From assembly GCF_029784165.1 (NCBI RefSeq), contig NC_073695.1:59982469-60046468 (forward strand): a DNA stretch of 64,000 nucleotides. The letters run 5' to 3'. The stretch comes from Wyeomyia smithii. Taxonomy: Eukaryota > Arthropoda > Insecta > Diptera > Culicidae. The notes under the pieces were generated by a model. It saw only the letters and a list, made by a program, of their open reading frames with translations. It ran no database searches and was not told the origin of the DNA. Numbering within the stretch: the stretch's first letter is position 1; every line of letters begins with the position of its first letter. Shown here piece by piece: positions 43,561 to 54,155 of this stretch. The position numbers and the translations under genes were made by a program.

Positions 43561-46500
43561 TCGCATTGAAATGTGTTGTACGGAGGGCTGGAGTGCAGAG
43601 AAATGGCAGAGTTTGTCAACATATTAGCATCTTCTTACCTATCTTTAGAAAAAAAGCACATCCTCGATCGGACAAAAACTGAGCTCAAAATGGTGATTGG
43701 CATGGTTTAGTATATTTCATGGTTTGGTATGGTTTTAGTATATTTCACAAAGCAAAATAATATCGAGTATGTCTGCTTTGAATGCATACCAATGCATACC
43801 AGAATACATACGCCCTTCTAGAAAAGTACTCTTGAGTATCAAAGTAACATCCAGCGGAAAATACCCAGTTTGCTGAGGCAGATACGTGCGCCCCGTTACA
43901 TTCAAATAAAATATGTTCGATCAAATTTCTGTGTAGTTTCAGATCATTTGGTGTGGTTTTGCTTTGTTTATTCAAATCATATATTTTTGTGTATTGTTAT
44001 ATATTATTGCAATATATCCATTCGAATATTAATCACAGACAGATTGAACGTGAAATAAAATTATCCCAGATAACCAGAATCCACATCCAGCCAATAATTA
44101 ATACATACCAAGGACTATATTAAGTAAATATTTCGCGTACCTCTCATCGAGAATAAAACTACATAAATGAAATTGTTGCTACTCAATTTTGTGGTTTTTG
44201 TTATTTTTTGGAAACTTTAAAGTTTATATAAGGCAAACTTGTTACTGAGAACAAATGTTACATTTTACACTCTACTGCGTTTTAGTTCGTATAGCATCTT
44301 AGTAGAATCATAAGACAGGTGAAACGAAATACGAACAATATATACAATTTTATCAGACTGTACAAAGGTGCTTATATCTCAACATCAAATGAAAAATACG
44401 GATGAAATTGTTGGCTGGGATGATTCTTTCTCTGTGCACTTTTTCAATATGGAAGGTAACGTCAAAAACAGTATATCATAAATACGTCCAGTCATTTTTT
44501 TCGGACCAATTATAATACAAAGCAATCTTTCTTGATCGATACTAATGTTGTACGTCGACTAGTGGTATGCAAATGTAAGGTGAATTTTGTTGTACCTCAA
44601 GAATGGTCAAAATTGCTTCAATCACAACTCACCAGCTTTGAGATTGGAGAGCCCTACCTTTCTGATTGGTTTTCTTGCGTGTGATATGACAAAATCCAAA
44701 AATTTTCTTAGAATACAGAAAACTATTGAGTAACGCTTGTTTCGTTTTTTTATGTCCCGACAAATATAATTCTTTAACGTTTTATGAAACGTCAAATCTG
44801 AAAATATGACTGTAATTCTGAAAGTTTTTCCGTAAGTAAAGAATTTGAACAGAACAGAAAGAAATGCATAAACAAATTGCTCCGAAACACATCCTAGCAG
44901 TTTCGACAATTTCGACAGTTTATTATCCGATTCTTTTTCAAGAGACCAGGCTGTTTACTTATGATGCAAAGAAGTACAGTTATTCGTAGAACAAGTGAGA
45001 CGGAATGATATGTCCCACCTTACAGGTAGAGATGAATTTTTCACACCGAAGCCCTCTAACTTTTTCGTAAAAGGACAATCGTCCAATCGTCCAAAGCCAC
45101 AGCAAATTCCAGAGTAACCGTTCAAACAAACAATTTTTTGGCCCTAATGACTCTAAAAAACGATCACATTTTTTATGGAACCTAGATTCATTTCCATTGC
45201 AGACAGTCGGTATCGCCTGCCATAAAGCTATTCAGTGCCCTAGCTAGCACTGTGTCAGGGAAAAGCGAATGTACAGTTCAACCTATTTCCATGCCCGCAA
45301 GGTCGGACGACTTTTTTACGGACAAGCCGTAAAAAAACTGTCCGATTCCAGGCCGTCACAGTACCGTTTTTTATGGTGGTTTGCAAAAAAACTATAATAA
45401 ACCCAATAAGGAGACTGGCAAAACGAACCCCAAAAGAATGAAATGAAAGCTTTGCCAATATAGTACCATAAAAAACATTGAGAAACAAAAAACCGATCGA
45501 TTTGGGCGAGTCACACGAGCGCAAATGGTCTTTTGAGGGCAAAAAACAGGATCACTTTTTTAGGAAACTAGCTGCCCGCCCTGATAATTGCAGTGATTTT
45601 TGCGTCGTTTATGATCGGAAAAATGTACGACTGTACGTTTTTTACTGCTTGCAAAATCTTTGATGATATTCCGGACGGTCCGTTTTGTGGATTATAGAAT
45701 TCAGGTTAGAAATTTAGTTTACTGTTACGAAGGCCAGTGCTTGACTTTTTTTGGCAGTTTAACAGTCGTTTTTTTTTTGGAAAACCATTGAATTCAAGGA
45801 CACTCGAGTCTTTAGAATCGCTGTTCCGGCAAACAGGATACAATTTGTTTCCAGGTAGTCTGCTAATGGCCAAATTACCCGCCCGCCACTTTTCTGCTCT
45901 AATCGTCCAGTTTGGGCGGTTCGGCGGAATGCAATTCAAAAGAACACCGCCACACCCGCTCATCAGTTGATAATGAACGATCAGCAAAACAAATTCGTAC
46001 CTTCTGCGAGGGCTGCGGCGTCTAATGAAGGGACCTCTCGAGTTCAGGTTGTCAGAAGCTCGTTTCTATGCTGCTGCACCCCGACCGATCGTCTGGTAAT
46101 CCGAGATGATGGCATAAAGACAACCCAGTCCGAATCGTGTGGAAGGTGGTGATGTTGCTTCCTTTCATAAACCCAAGCAACGAGCAAGGTGTTTTGGCGA
46201 TGTGGTCCAACCCAAAAAAAGTGGGACTCCTTTTCAGGAACTCTCTCATATTTCGAACAATAGATCAAAGAATACCGGTCACGCTTGCAACATCCGAATG
46301 AGTGAGGCACGCTTAACCGAGAGGAAAGAACGGTGGCTCGTATCAAACCACTCTCTCGGTACGAACGAACGAAAAAAAAACCTTCATCAGTCCACCCCAT
46401 CCTCTGGACGCTGCTCACCCGGCGGGACTCAGAAGTCGTGAGCTTTACATTATGCGGTATGATTTGGGTTCTTGCCGAAAGTGTCAGTCGGCTCAGTCGG

Positions 46501-47349
46501 CAGCGTTTGCAGTGCGATTTGTCGGCGCGTCCAAAGCGGCAGCAGCGTCTTCCGTCGGGAAAAATCATTATCGTTAGGCTACCAAATTCAACAAGCCATA
46601 CAATTGACGCCTAATTTAGGGCCGGCTGGCGGGAAATATGTGGCGAATTGGTAACAAATTTCACACTTACATGCGAAATGGACGCCCACCGTATGAATGG
46701 GTGCCCTTTTTGGTTGGTGTGGAATAGCGTACACTTCGCTGATGGAAACACGTGGAAGTTAGAGGATAAAATTTCAACTGAAAAAATATTTTATTTTCTA
46801 GTAGGTATAAAATGTTTTCCTCTTTTTCTCGTTGCAAAACACAGGGTCAGTCCATTTGCATTTTCATCCTACTCGGAACTGCAAATTGTGCTTGCTGACC
46901 CATATCGGATGGGCAGGTCAAAATGCTCTAGTTTTTTACTGACCCGCTTTGGGAGATCCGCAAAAAGTGCATAAACAATCTTTGTAAAAAGTAGACCAGA
47001 CCGTTGAGAGTCTTTTTTGTTGTTGCTGCTACCGAACTAATAAAAACATGGATTTGGACAATTGAAACCGATGATGGAGAAGCTTGTCGTTTGGGTGTTC
47101 CCACCCATGGATGAGGAATGTGTCCGATCATAAAATTTTGGGAACATTTGATGGAATGAAGACTATAATGTCATTATTAGTAATTATTAATAACTTTCAC
47201 AAACCGCTGAATGTTGACTTGTGATTTCAACGCGAAAATTGACACAGCATTTTTTTAAATTTTTAAGCAGTTTCAACAACTATGATGTCCTTTTATACAC
47301 CCAAAACACACACACAACGGTAAAAGGGGTAATGCAAAACATTAGCTTA
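43561..47349. other. Interval with no recognised gene; one perfect short hairpin
   Basis: About 3.8 kb, AT-rich to 45200 and more balanced from 45700 to 46900. A minus-strand open frame of 174 codons at 46044-46568 has no recognisable domain and lies opposite other frames, so I do not call it. A TCAGTC initiator-like pair lies near 46484-46500, but no convincing downstream promoter element or coding exon accompanies it. This is one of the few stretches that could be host single-copy DNA. Confidence 0.4.
45302..45346. repeat. 20-bp-stem hairpin
   Basis: The arms GTCGGACGACTTTTTTACGG and CCGTAAAAAAACTGTCCGAT are complementary with two mismatches across a 5-base loop. It may be the centre of an old palindromic element, since wider arms are not conserved. 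Confidence 0.8.
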
Positions 47350-47351
47350 TA

Positions 47352-48464
47352 GGGGTACTTGGGGTAAGCCCGGCACTGAGGGTAAGACCGTCACCCCTAG
47401 GGTTTTACTGGAAAACGCTAATTAACTGTGTTTTGGAATATGTGAAGTGTTGGTATAAAATATTTAAGACATTTTAAGACACATCGAAGCCATCATGAAA
47501 CGTCAAACGTCAAAATAAAAGACAAAACATACGCTATTGCAGCTAAAGCGTAAACGGATGTAATTTTTCGTGAGTGGAACTTAAGCTTTTATTCATTTGG
47601 AAAGACTAAAATAATTTTTTGTTGCTCTACAATTTATTGCCTGTATTGTTAGCAATCACAGGAATTCGAACTGAGGTAAATCGAAGCGATAATTTTGTAG
47701 AAATACTCTTTTTAAAAAAATGTGTGCTGTCGGGGTAACACCGTCACCCAGTGAGTGGGGTAAGCCCGACATGGTCAGAGGCAAGTTGGATGTTACTGAC
47801 ACATATTCCACATCTATTACCGATGTCTTGCTGATAAATAAATTATTTATTCGACTTAGAACCATGCACTCAAGCTCTTCTGTGATTTATGGATGATTCC
47901 AAGGGTTATTAGAGGTGTCAAATGTACTGAATCAAGTCACAAAATTGACGACTTTCCCGGTGGTATTTGAAATTTGCTCCGGTGTGGTCAATGTGATCCT
48001 GGCTTCAATGAAACTAGTTAATAATATGATTTAAAGTGCCACATGATAGGCTTACCGAGAATCAAATTCTTTCATTGTTTATACATAATGTTCACCGGAA
48101 CTTGTTCCGGCAATCTGCCCAGAACCAGCTAACCGACAACAACCAAATTCAACAGTAACATACAGAAATGTAAGATCTCTCATTCGGCGGTTTCCGAATT
48201 CAAATTGGTTCAGTTAATTCGAGTTAATTCATGAACAAATTAGGTGCCGGAGTTACCCGCACTGATTGCTAAACGCCGTTTTTATCTTAGTTTCAAAACT
48301 TCACTATTCCTTGTAAAATAACAGTTTGAAAGTACTGGAAACCTTCATATCTTGTAGAAAACAATCTGGGCAATGATTCTGTGAAAGAAATATAACAATT
48401 TTCGCCATCAAGTGCTACTAAAGAATCATTTTCCTTAGGGGGCCGGGCTTACCCCCAGTACCCC
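47352..48464. mobile_element. 1.1-kb TA-flanked MITE with GC-rich ends
   Basis: The ends GGGGTACTTGGGGTAAGC and the mirrored right end (GGGGTACTGGGGGTAAGC on the reverse strand) match at all but one position over about 24 bp. TA lies at both flanks (47350-47351 and 48465-48466). Internal near-copies of the terminal GGGTAAGCCCG motif occur at about 47757-47770 and a GGAGTTACCCGC at about 48248. No transposase is present. Confidence 0.88.
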
Positions 48465-48466
48465 TA

Positions 48467-49786
48467 CCGTAGTGTATTTTAAACAGCTGGCTTAAATATT
48501 CGGAGTATGCGAGGTGGACAGAAGCATCTGCCGGGAGGCATATAAAAATTTGTTTGCTAACAATATTGCCAGCTTTCCCCCCATCAGTTTGTTATCGAAA
48601 CAAGCTCATAATCGTAAAATAATATCTGCCTGTACCCGAACGTACCATGAGAGTGGAACCCCGAACGCCCCAACAGCCAGCAAGCCATTGACATTTACGG
48701 CCGCTTGTTCCCAGTATGGTGCAGTTTTTGTCAACGGCTATATCAGTGACGAGAAATCTTTTTTTGTACCATGATCACCTGAATAATAACATTTTTATTT
48801 GATACTCCATTAATATGGATTTCGAGCGCATCTCGGCATTTCTTCCACCCAGGGCAAGAAGGGAATTTTCGGGTGGCGAGCGAGCAAACGAGCGTTTACA
48901 AACAGCGCGAGACCCAAAGCCAGAGTCGTTAAGTCTCATCTTACATTCGTGTAGCGCTGGTCACTATATGGCCAAGGTGTTTATAATGACACTTGGCTGC
49001 CAGATCCGGTAAGAGACCGGTCAACTGATCATTATTGCAGGTGTTATCTGTAATAAAAATGCCTCTAAAGTGTCCCGCCGTGGGCGCGACGTGCGATTGC
49101 AGCGCGACTGCGACTGCCGAACAGCGTCGTCACAGTTCTATGTTCTCTGGAAAACTTTTCCTCAACTTCCTTAATTGACCATCTAAGAACATTATCAATA
49201 AGTTTTTAAGACACAAGTATAGTTTTATTTGATTGGAAAAAAATTGTTAACCATTATTAATAACAAAGGAAGTTTATTAGCACATTCAACGATGCGTCCT
49301 TGTTTCGACAGACCATTGGAAAACAGCCGCATCACACATACCCAATCAATTCGCTACGCAACTTCTGCTCTGAGAGGAAATTCGGAAACAAAAAAACAAA
49401 AATATTTATGATAATGTTAAACGTTCATTCCTAGTCTATTGATCGCCTTTGTGTCTGCGCTCAGAGACACGCACTGAATAGCGACAAAAAACCATGAGAA
49501 ATGCAAGTTTTTGTGGCGAGATTCGTTCTGCAGTTTGGTTCAAATTAATGAACTAAAACGATAAACGAAAAGCAAGCCGCAAGTGCAAAACAACCGGGAA
49601 TAGCGCCACAGCAGCTGTATCAATTCTGGTTAGGTTCACGTGCCATTGTCGATTACTGAACATTTTACAGTTCATCAGAGCACACTGTGACTGATACAGA
49701 GAATTTTTGTCATTTTAGCCTATAGACTAACCCACTATCATATTCAGTCAAGGTTCAAACGTTTTGGGACAGTTTTCTACGCCATT
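48467..49786. other. Interval with no recognised gene
   Basis: About 1.3 kb of mixed composition. The open frames at 48514-48774 and 48815-49012 have no recognisable domain. It is possibly host non-coding sequence. Confidence 0.4.
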
Positions 49787-49845
49787 TTTAACCTTTGTTT
49801 TACCTTTGTTTTTACCTTTGTTATACTATTACCTTTGTTATACTA
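49787..49845. repeat. Short tandem repeat of TTACCTTTGTT-type units
   Basis: Five direct copies of an ACCTTTGTT core separated by one to eight A/T-rich bases. Confidence 0.85.
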
Positions 49846-49879
49846 AACAAAGATTATAAAATCGGTCGACAAACGCAAA

Positions 49880-50055
49880 ATAGATCCATGATCCGGAGGG
49901 CCGAATCGTATATACCATCCGACTCAGCTCGACGAGCTGCGCAATGTCTGTTCGTGTGTATGTGTGTGTGTGTGTATGTGTGTGTGTGTATGTATGTTGT
50001 CTGTATGTATGTGCCGCAAAATACTAACGCACCTTTCTTACAGAACGCAATATCC
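49880..50055. repeat. (TG)n-centred interspersed repeat unit 1, left part
   Basis: The unit begins near GGAGGGCCGAATCG, carries the palindromic core CAGCTCGACGAGCTG (about 49926-49940) and then a (TG)n/(TATG)n microsatellite at about 49953-50010. It ends with AACGCAATATCCGATTTTAA. LINE-F is inserted at its end, and the unit resumes at 55959. Related units lie at 56091-58340 (interrupted by LINE-G) and 59366-59700. Confidence 0.8.
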
Positions 50056-50070
50056 GATTTTAATGATCTT
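50056..50070. repeat. LINE-F target site duplication (3' side)
   Basis: GATTTTAATGATCTT, identical to 55944-55958, directly abutting the element's A tail (T run on the plus strand). Confidence 0.95.
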
Positions 50071-50095
50071 TTTTTTTTTTTTTCTTCACATAACA

Positions 50096-50101
50096 TTTAT
50101 T
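50096..50101 (-). promoter_or_regulatory. LINE-F polyadenylation signal AATAAA
   Basis: AATAAA on the minus strand lies about 13-25 bases before the A tail, the expected place for the element's own 3' end signal. Confidence 0.7.
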
Positions 50102-50447
50102 TGACACGGCACAAATACAATTTAATGTTTAACGGCGCCAATTATATCTGATGACTTAAAAACTAAAGCAAATTTTTTATCCTCGCTGCCGACTACGAGC
50201 TGAAATTAAGTCTAACTTAAAACTAGCATGGGATTTCCAATCAGTGTTTTGTTGTTCAATGGTCGTCTGATAATCGTCGAATGGCATGTATGGATTCGTT
50301 CTGCTGAGCCACGATGTCGTGAGTTGGGACAGAGGCTCGTAGTCCTTGGGTCCTGGTTCTGTTGTGCGGGGTCTGGTTGCTGGTTTTGTGCTTAAGGTTC
50401 AAACGTGTTCTTGTCGTTTTGTTGGGTGTAGACGGAGGGGAACGGGA

Positions 50448-53400
50448 CTAGACTGGGGCGTGGATGGATTTCAGGAAAACGTATATAAGGGACATGTAGG
50501 ATAGGTCACGGCTCGCCAAGACATCACGAACAGGAACAGCCGGCTGTCTACCCTCGGCCTGCAGGGAAGCTATTAATTTAGACCTGGCGTCACGGTGTAC
50601 AGGGCATGACCAAACCACATGCTCTATGTCGTGATAACCTTCACCACAGGCACAGATACCACTTTCCCCGAGCCCAACACGACGGAGGAGCGCGTCAAAT
50701 CTATAGTGATTGGACATAAGCCGGGACATCACGCAAATGAAATCCCGACCTACATCCAACCCCTTGAACCACGGGTTCGTCGATACTTTGGGGATTATGG
50801 AATGTAACCACCTTCCCAATTCCCCTCTGGTCCAAGCATTTTGCCAACTGATGATCGTATTCTGACGTACAAGTGCGAAAAATTCATTAAAGGCAATTGG
50901 TCTTTCATAAATATCACCGTTTGTTGCGCCCACCTTAGCCAAAGAGTCCGCTTTCTCATTACCCGGTATCGAGCAGTGAGAAGGGACCCACGCTAAGGTA
51001 ATCTGAGTAGATTTTTCGGATAAAGCACTCAGATGTTCCCGTATTTTCCCCAGGAAATACGGAGAGTGCTTAACATCTTTCATCGATCGGAGAGCCTCAA
51101 TGGAACTGAGACTGTCCGTAAAGATGAAATAATGGTCCGTGGGCATTTTTTCGATAATCCCTAGGGTGTACTGAATTGCAGCTAATTCTGCGACGTAAAC
51201 AGAAGCAGGATTATCGAGCTTATGGGAGACGGTTAAATTGTTATTGAAGATACCGAAGCCAGTGGACCCATCAAGAAGTGATCCGTCAGTGTAGTACATA
51301 TTGTCGCAGTTGATGTTTCGATATTTATTGGAAAAAATTTTAGGGATCTGCTGCACGCGTAAATGATCCGGGATTCCACGAGTTTCTTCTATCATGGATG
51401 TAGCGAAAAACACAGTAGAATCAGAAGTATTTGATGAGTCGACACGATTTGGAATATTCGAAGAAGGGTTAATATTTTGGGACATGTGATTGAAATACAA
51501 TGTCATAAAACGGGTTTGAGAATTAAGTTCGATTAACCTTTCAAAATTTTCAATCACGGGACGGTTCAAGACCTCACATTTGATTAGAATACGAGAAGAC
51601 AGGCTCCAGAAGCGGTTTTTCAATGGTAGTACTCCAGCTAAAACCTCCAAACTCATCGTATGGGTCGACTGCATGCAACCTAAGGCGATACGCAAACAAC
51701 GATATTGTATTCGCTCCAGTTTGATCAAATGTGTGTTTGCTGCGGAGCGGAAGCAGAAACACCCGTATTCAATAACAGACAATATCGTTGTTTGGTAAAG
51801 CCTTATAAGGTCTCCTGGATGGGCTCCCCACCATTGTCCGGTTATTGTACGAAGAAAATTCACTCTTTGTTGACATTTTTTCATCAGATACCTCACGTGA
51901 CAACCCCAGGTGCCTTCAGAGTCGAACCAGACACCAAGATATTTGTGTACCAAAACCTGAGAAATAGTTTTACCCATTAATTGTGTTTGAAGCTGAGCAG
52001 GTTCATGCTTCCTAGAAAAAACTACTATCTCAGTCTTCTCCGGAGAGAATTCGATACCTAGCTGTAAAGCCCAAGCAGACAAATTGTCCAAGGTATCTTG
52101 CAATGGTCCTTGCAAATCGGCAGCTTTGGCTCCTGTAACAGAGATTACACTGTCGTCTGCAAGTTGTCTTATCGTGCATGAATTTGCCAGACATTCGTCG
52201 ATGTCATTTACATAAAAGTTGTAAAGAAGGGGGCTTAAACATGAGCCCTGGGGAAGACCCATGTAGCTAATGCGAAAAGTTGCCAAATCGCCATGCGTAA
52301 AATGCATGTGCTTTTCGGACAACAAGTTGTGCAAAAAATTGTTCAAAATTGGAGAAAATCCTTGTCGGTGAAGTTTACCCGAAAGAATGTCAATAGAAAC
52401 GGAATCAAAAGCCCCCTTAATGTCCAAGAACGCAGACGCCATTTGTTCTTTACGAGCATACGCCAGCTGAATATCTGTTGAAAGCAACGCAAGACAATCA
52501 TTCGTCCCTTTGGCACGGCGGAAGCCAAATTGAGTTTCTGATAGTAGACCATTTGATTCGATCCAGTGGTCTAAACGACGGAGTATCATTTTTTCCATCA
52601 ATTTCCGGATACAGGATAGCATTGCAATCGGCCTATAAGAGTTGTGATTAGAAGCTGGTTTCCCTGGTTTTTGGATGGCGATCACCTTCACTTGCCTCCA
52701 ATCCTGCGGTACAATGTTTTGCTCCAGGAACTTATTGAACAAGTTCAACAAGCGCCTCTTGGCATTGCCGGGTAGATTCTTCAACAAGTTGAATTTGATT
52801 CTATCTAATCCAGGCGCGTTATTGTTACAGGACAGGAGGGCAACTGAAAGTTCTGCCATCGTAAAAGGTGATTCTATCGCGTCGTGGCCCGGAGACGCAT
52901 CGCGAACAATATTTTGCTCAGGAACAGAGTCCGGACATACTTTCCTGGCAAAATCAAATATCCACCTACTTGAAGACTCCTCGCTTTCGTTGACCGTTAC
53001 GCGATTCCGCATTCTTCGGGCTGTGTTCCAAAGAGTGCTCATCGATGTCTCCCTCGACGTCTCGTTCACGAACCGACGCCAATATCCACGTTTCTTTGCT
53101 TTAGCCAAGCTTTTAAGCTTGGTATCAAGCTCCGAATACCGTAAATAGTCGCCAGGTATACCTCCCGTCTGGTAGGCCTTAAACGCGTCGGATCTTTGCG
53201 TGTAGACATCGGAGCACTCTTGGTCCCACCACGGAGTGGGAGGCCGTTCTTTGATCGTTACGCCGGGATATTTCTTCGTTTGGGCTTGCAACGCGGCGTC
53301 GAGAATCAAGCCCGCGAGGAGGTTGTATTCTTCAAGTGGTGAATGATGTTGAATCGACTCGACCGCTTTTGAAATCATTTCCTCGTATAACTTCCAATCG

Positions 53401-54155
53401 ACATTTCGTGTGAGGTCATACGGAATGTCAATTGGTCGCATGCGAGTTGACCCGTTAGTAATTGAAATAAGAATAGGCAGATGGTCGCTACCGTGAGGAT
53501 CGAGGATTACCTTCCATGTGCAATCCAACCGTAGCGACGTCGAACATAAGGATAGATCCAAAGCGCTTGGGCGCGCTGGAGGTTTCGGGATACGTGTCAT
53601 TTCACCGTTGTTTAAAATAGTCATGTCGAAGTCATCGCAAAGGTTATAGATTAAAGAGGAGCGGTTATCATTGTATGGGGAACCCCAAGCCACGCCATGA
53701 GAGTTGAAGTCTCCCAAAATCAAACGTGGCGAGGGAAGAAGTTCTATTAAATCAAAGAGCAGCCGTTGCCCAACCTGTGCTCTGGGGGGAATATATATTG
53801 AGGCAATACAAAGCTCTTTACCTTGTATTGTCATTTGACATGCGACAACTTCGATGCCTGGAATCGAGGGGAGGTTAATACGATTGAAAGAATAGCACTT
53901 TTTAATCCCTAAAAGTACTCCTCCATATGGGGTGTCTCGATCAAGGCGAATAATATTAAAATCATGGAAGTTGAGATCAATATTTGAAGTAAGCCAAGTT
54001 TCACAAAGGGAAAATGCATCGCATTTGTTTTTATTTATCAAAACTTTAAACGAATCAATTTTTGGTAAAATACTTCTACAATTCCACTGTAAGACAGAGA
54101 TAGAATCCTTCATATACGCAGTTGAATTAGGCATCGAAGGATACAATCGCTGCAA
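50448..54155 (-). CDS. LINE-F ORF2: endonuclease, reverse transcriptase and RNase H polyprotein
   Basis: This uninterrupted 1235-residue protein (first ATG at 54155; the more likely start is the ATG at 54134, residue 8, overlapping the ORF1 stop) would nick target DNA, copy the element RNA and degrade the template. The endonuclease spans about residues 20-230, with Asn25 in QWNCRS, Glu52 in CETWL, Asp149 and Asn151 in LGDFNSH, and Asp224-His225 in GSDHLP. The RT spans about 440-760, with YRPIAMLS, Asp578 in FLDIKGAFDS, GLPQGSCLSPLLYNFYV and Asp667-Asp668 in RQLADDS. RNase H spans about 950-1075, with Asp957, Glu990, Asp1014, His1060 and Asp1070 all present. A C-terminal Cys/His cluster (CACGEGYHDIEHVVWSC) covers 1168-1184. 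Length and order fit I-type LINEs. I see no lesion. Confidence 0.96.
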   Translation of the reverse strand: MQRLYPSMPNSTAYMKDSISVLQWNCRSILPKIDSFKVLINKNKCDAFSLCETWLTSNIDLNFHDFNIIRLDRDTPYGGVLLGIKKCYSFNRINLPSIPGIEVVACQMTIQGKELCIASIYIPPRAQVGQRLLFDLIELLPSPRLILGDFNSHGVAWGSPYNDNRSSLIYNLCDDFDMTILNNGEMTRIPKPPARPSALDLSLCSTSLRLDCTWKVILDPHGSDHLPILISITNGSTRMRPIDIPYDLTRNVDWKLYEEMISKAVESIQHHSPLEEYNLLAGLILDAALQAQTKKYPGVTIKERPPTPWWDQECSDVYTQRSDAFKAYQTGGIPGDYLRYSELDTKLKSLAKAKKRGYWRRFVNETSRETSMSTLWNTARRMRNRVTVNESEESSSRWIFDFARKVCPDSVPEQNIVRDASPGHDAIESPFTMAELSVALLSCNNNAPGLDRIKFNLLKNLPGNAKRRLLNLFNKFLEQNIVPQDWRQVKVIAIQKPGKPASNHNSYRPIAMLSCIRKLMEKMILRRLDHWIESNGLLSETQFGFRRAKGTNDCLALLSTDIQLAYARKEQMASAFLDIKGAFDSVSIDILSGKLHRQGFSPILNNFLHNLLSEKHMHFTHGDLATFRISYMGLPQGSCLSPLLYNFYVNDIDECLANSCTIRQLADDSVISVTGAKAADLQGPLQDTLDNLSAWALQLGIEFSPEKTEIVVFSRKHEPAQLQTQLMGKTISQVLVHKYLGVWFDSEGTWGCHVRYLMKKCQQRVNFLRTITGQWWGAHPGDLIRLYQTTILSVIEYGCFCFRSAANTHLIKLERIQYRCLRIALGCMQSTHTMSLEVLAGVLPLKNRFWSLSSRILIKCEVLNRPVIENFERLIELNSQTRFMTLYFNHMSQNINPSSNIPNRVDSSNTSDSTVFFATSMIEETRGIPDHLRVQQIPKIFSNKYRNINCDNMYYTDGSLLDGSTGFGIFNNNLTVSHKLDNPASVYVAELAAIQYTLGIIEKMPTDHYFIFTDSLSSIEALRSMKDVKHSPYFLGKIREHLSALSEKSTQITLAWVPSHCSIPGNEKADSLAKVGATNGDIYERPIAFNEFFALVRQNTIISWQNAWTRGELGRWLHSIIPKVSTNPWFKGLDVGRDFICVMSRLMSNHYRFDALLRRVGLGESGICACGEGYHDIEHVVWSCPVHRDARSKLIASLQAEGRQPAVPVRDVLASRDLSYMSLIYVFLKSIHAPV
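54127..54134 (-). promoter_or_regulatory. ATGCCTAA start-stop overlap between LINE-F ORF1 and ORF2
   Basis: The ORF2 ATG begins five bases before the ORF1 TAA. LINE-E has the same arrangement (ATGTCTAA, 35850-35843) despite sequence divergence. Conservation of the overlap suggests that it matters for ORF2 translation, probably by reinitiation after termination. Confidence 0.8.

Noticed and set aside
46484..46510. Initiator-like TCAGTC pair as a host promoter
   Set aside because: No downstream promoter element at the expected spacing and no recognisable first exon; short motifs like this occur by chance.
46044..46568. 174-codon minus-strand open frame in a balanced-composition region
   Set aside because: No recognisable domain, overlaps open frames on the other strand, and no splice or expression evidence can be judged here.
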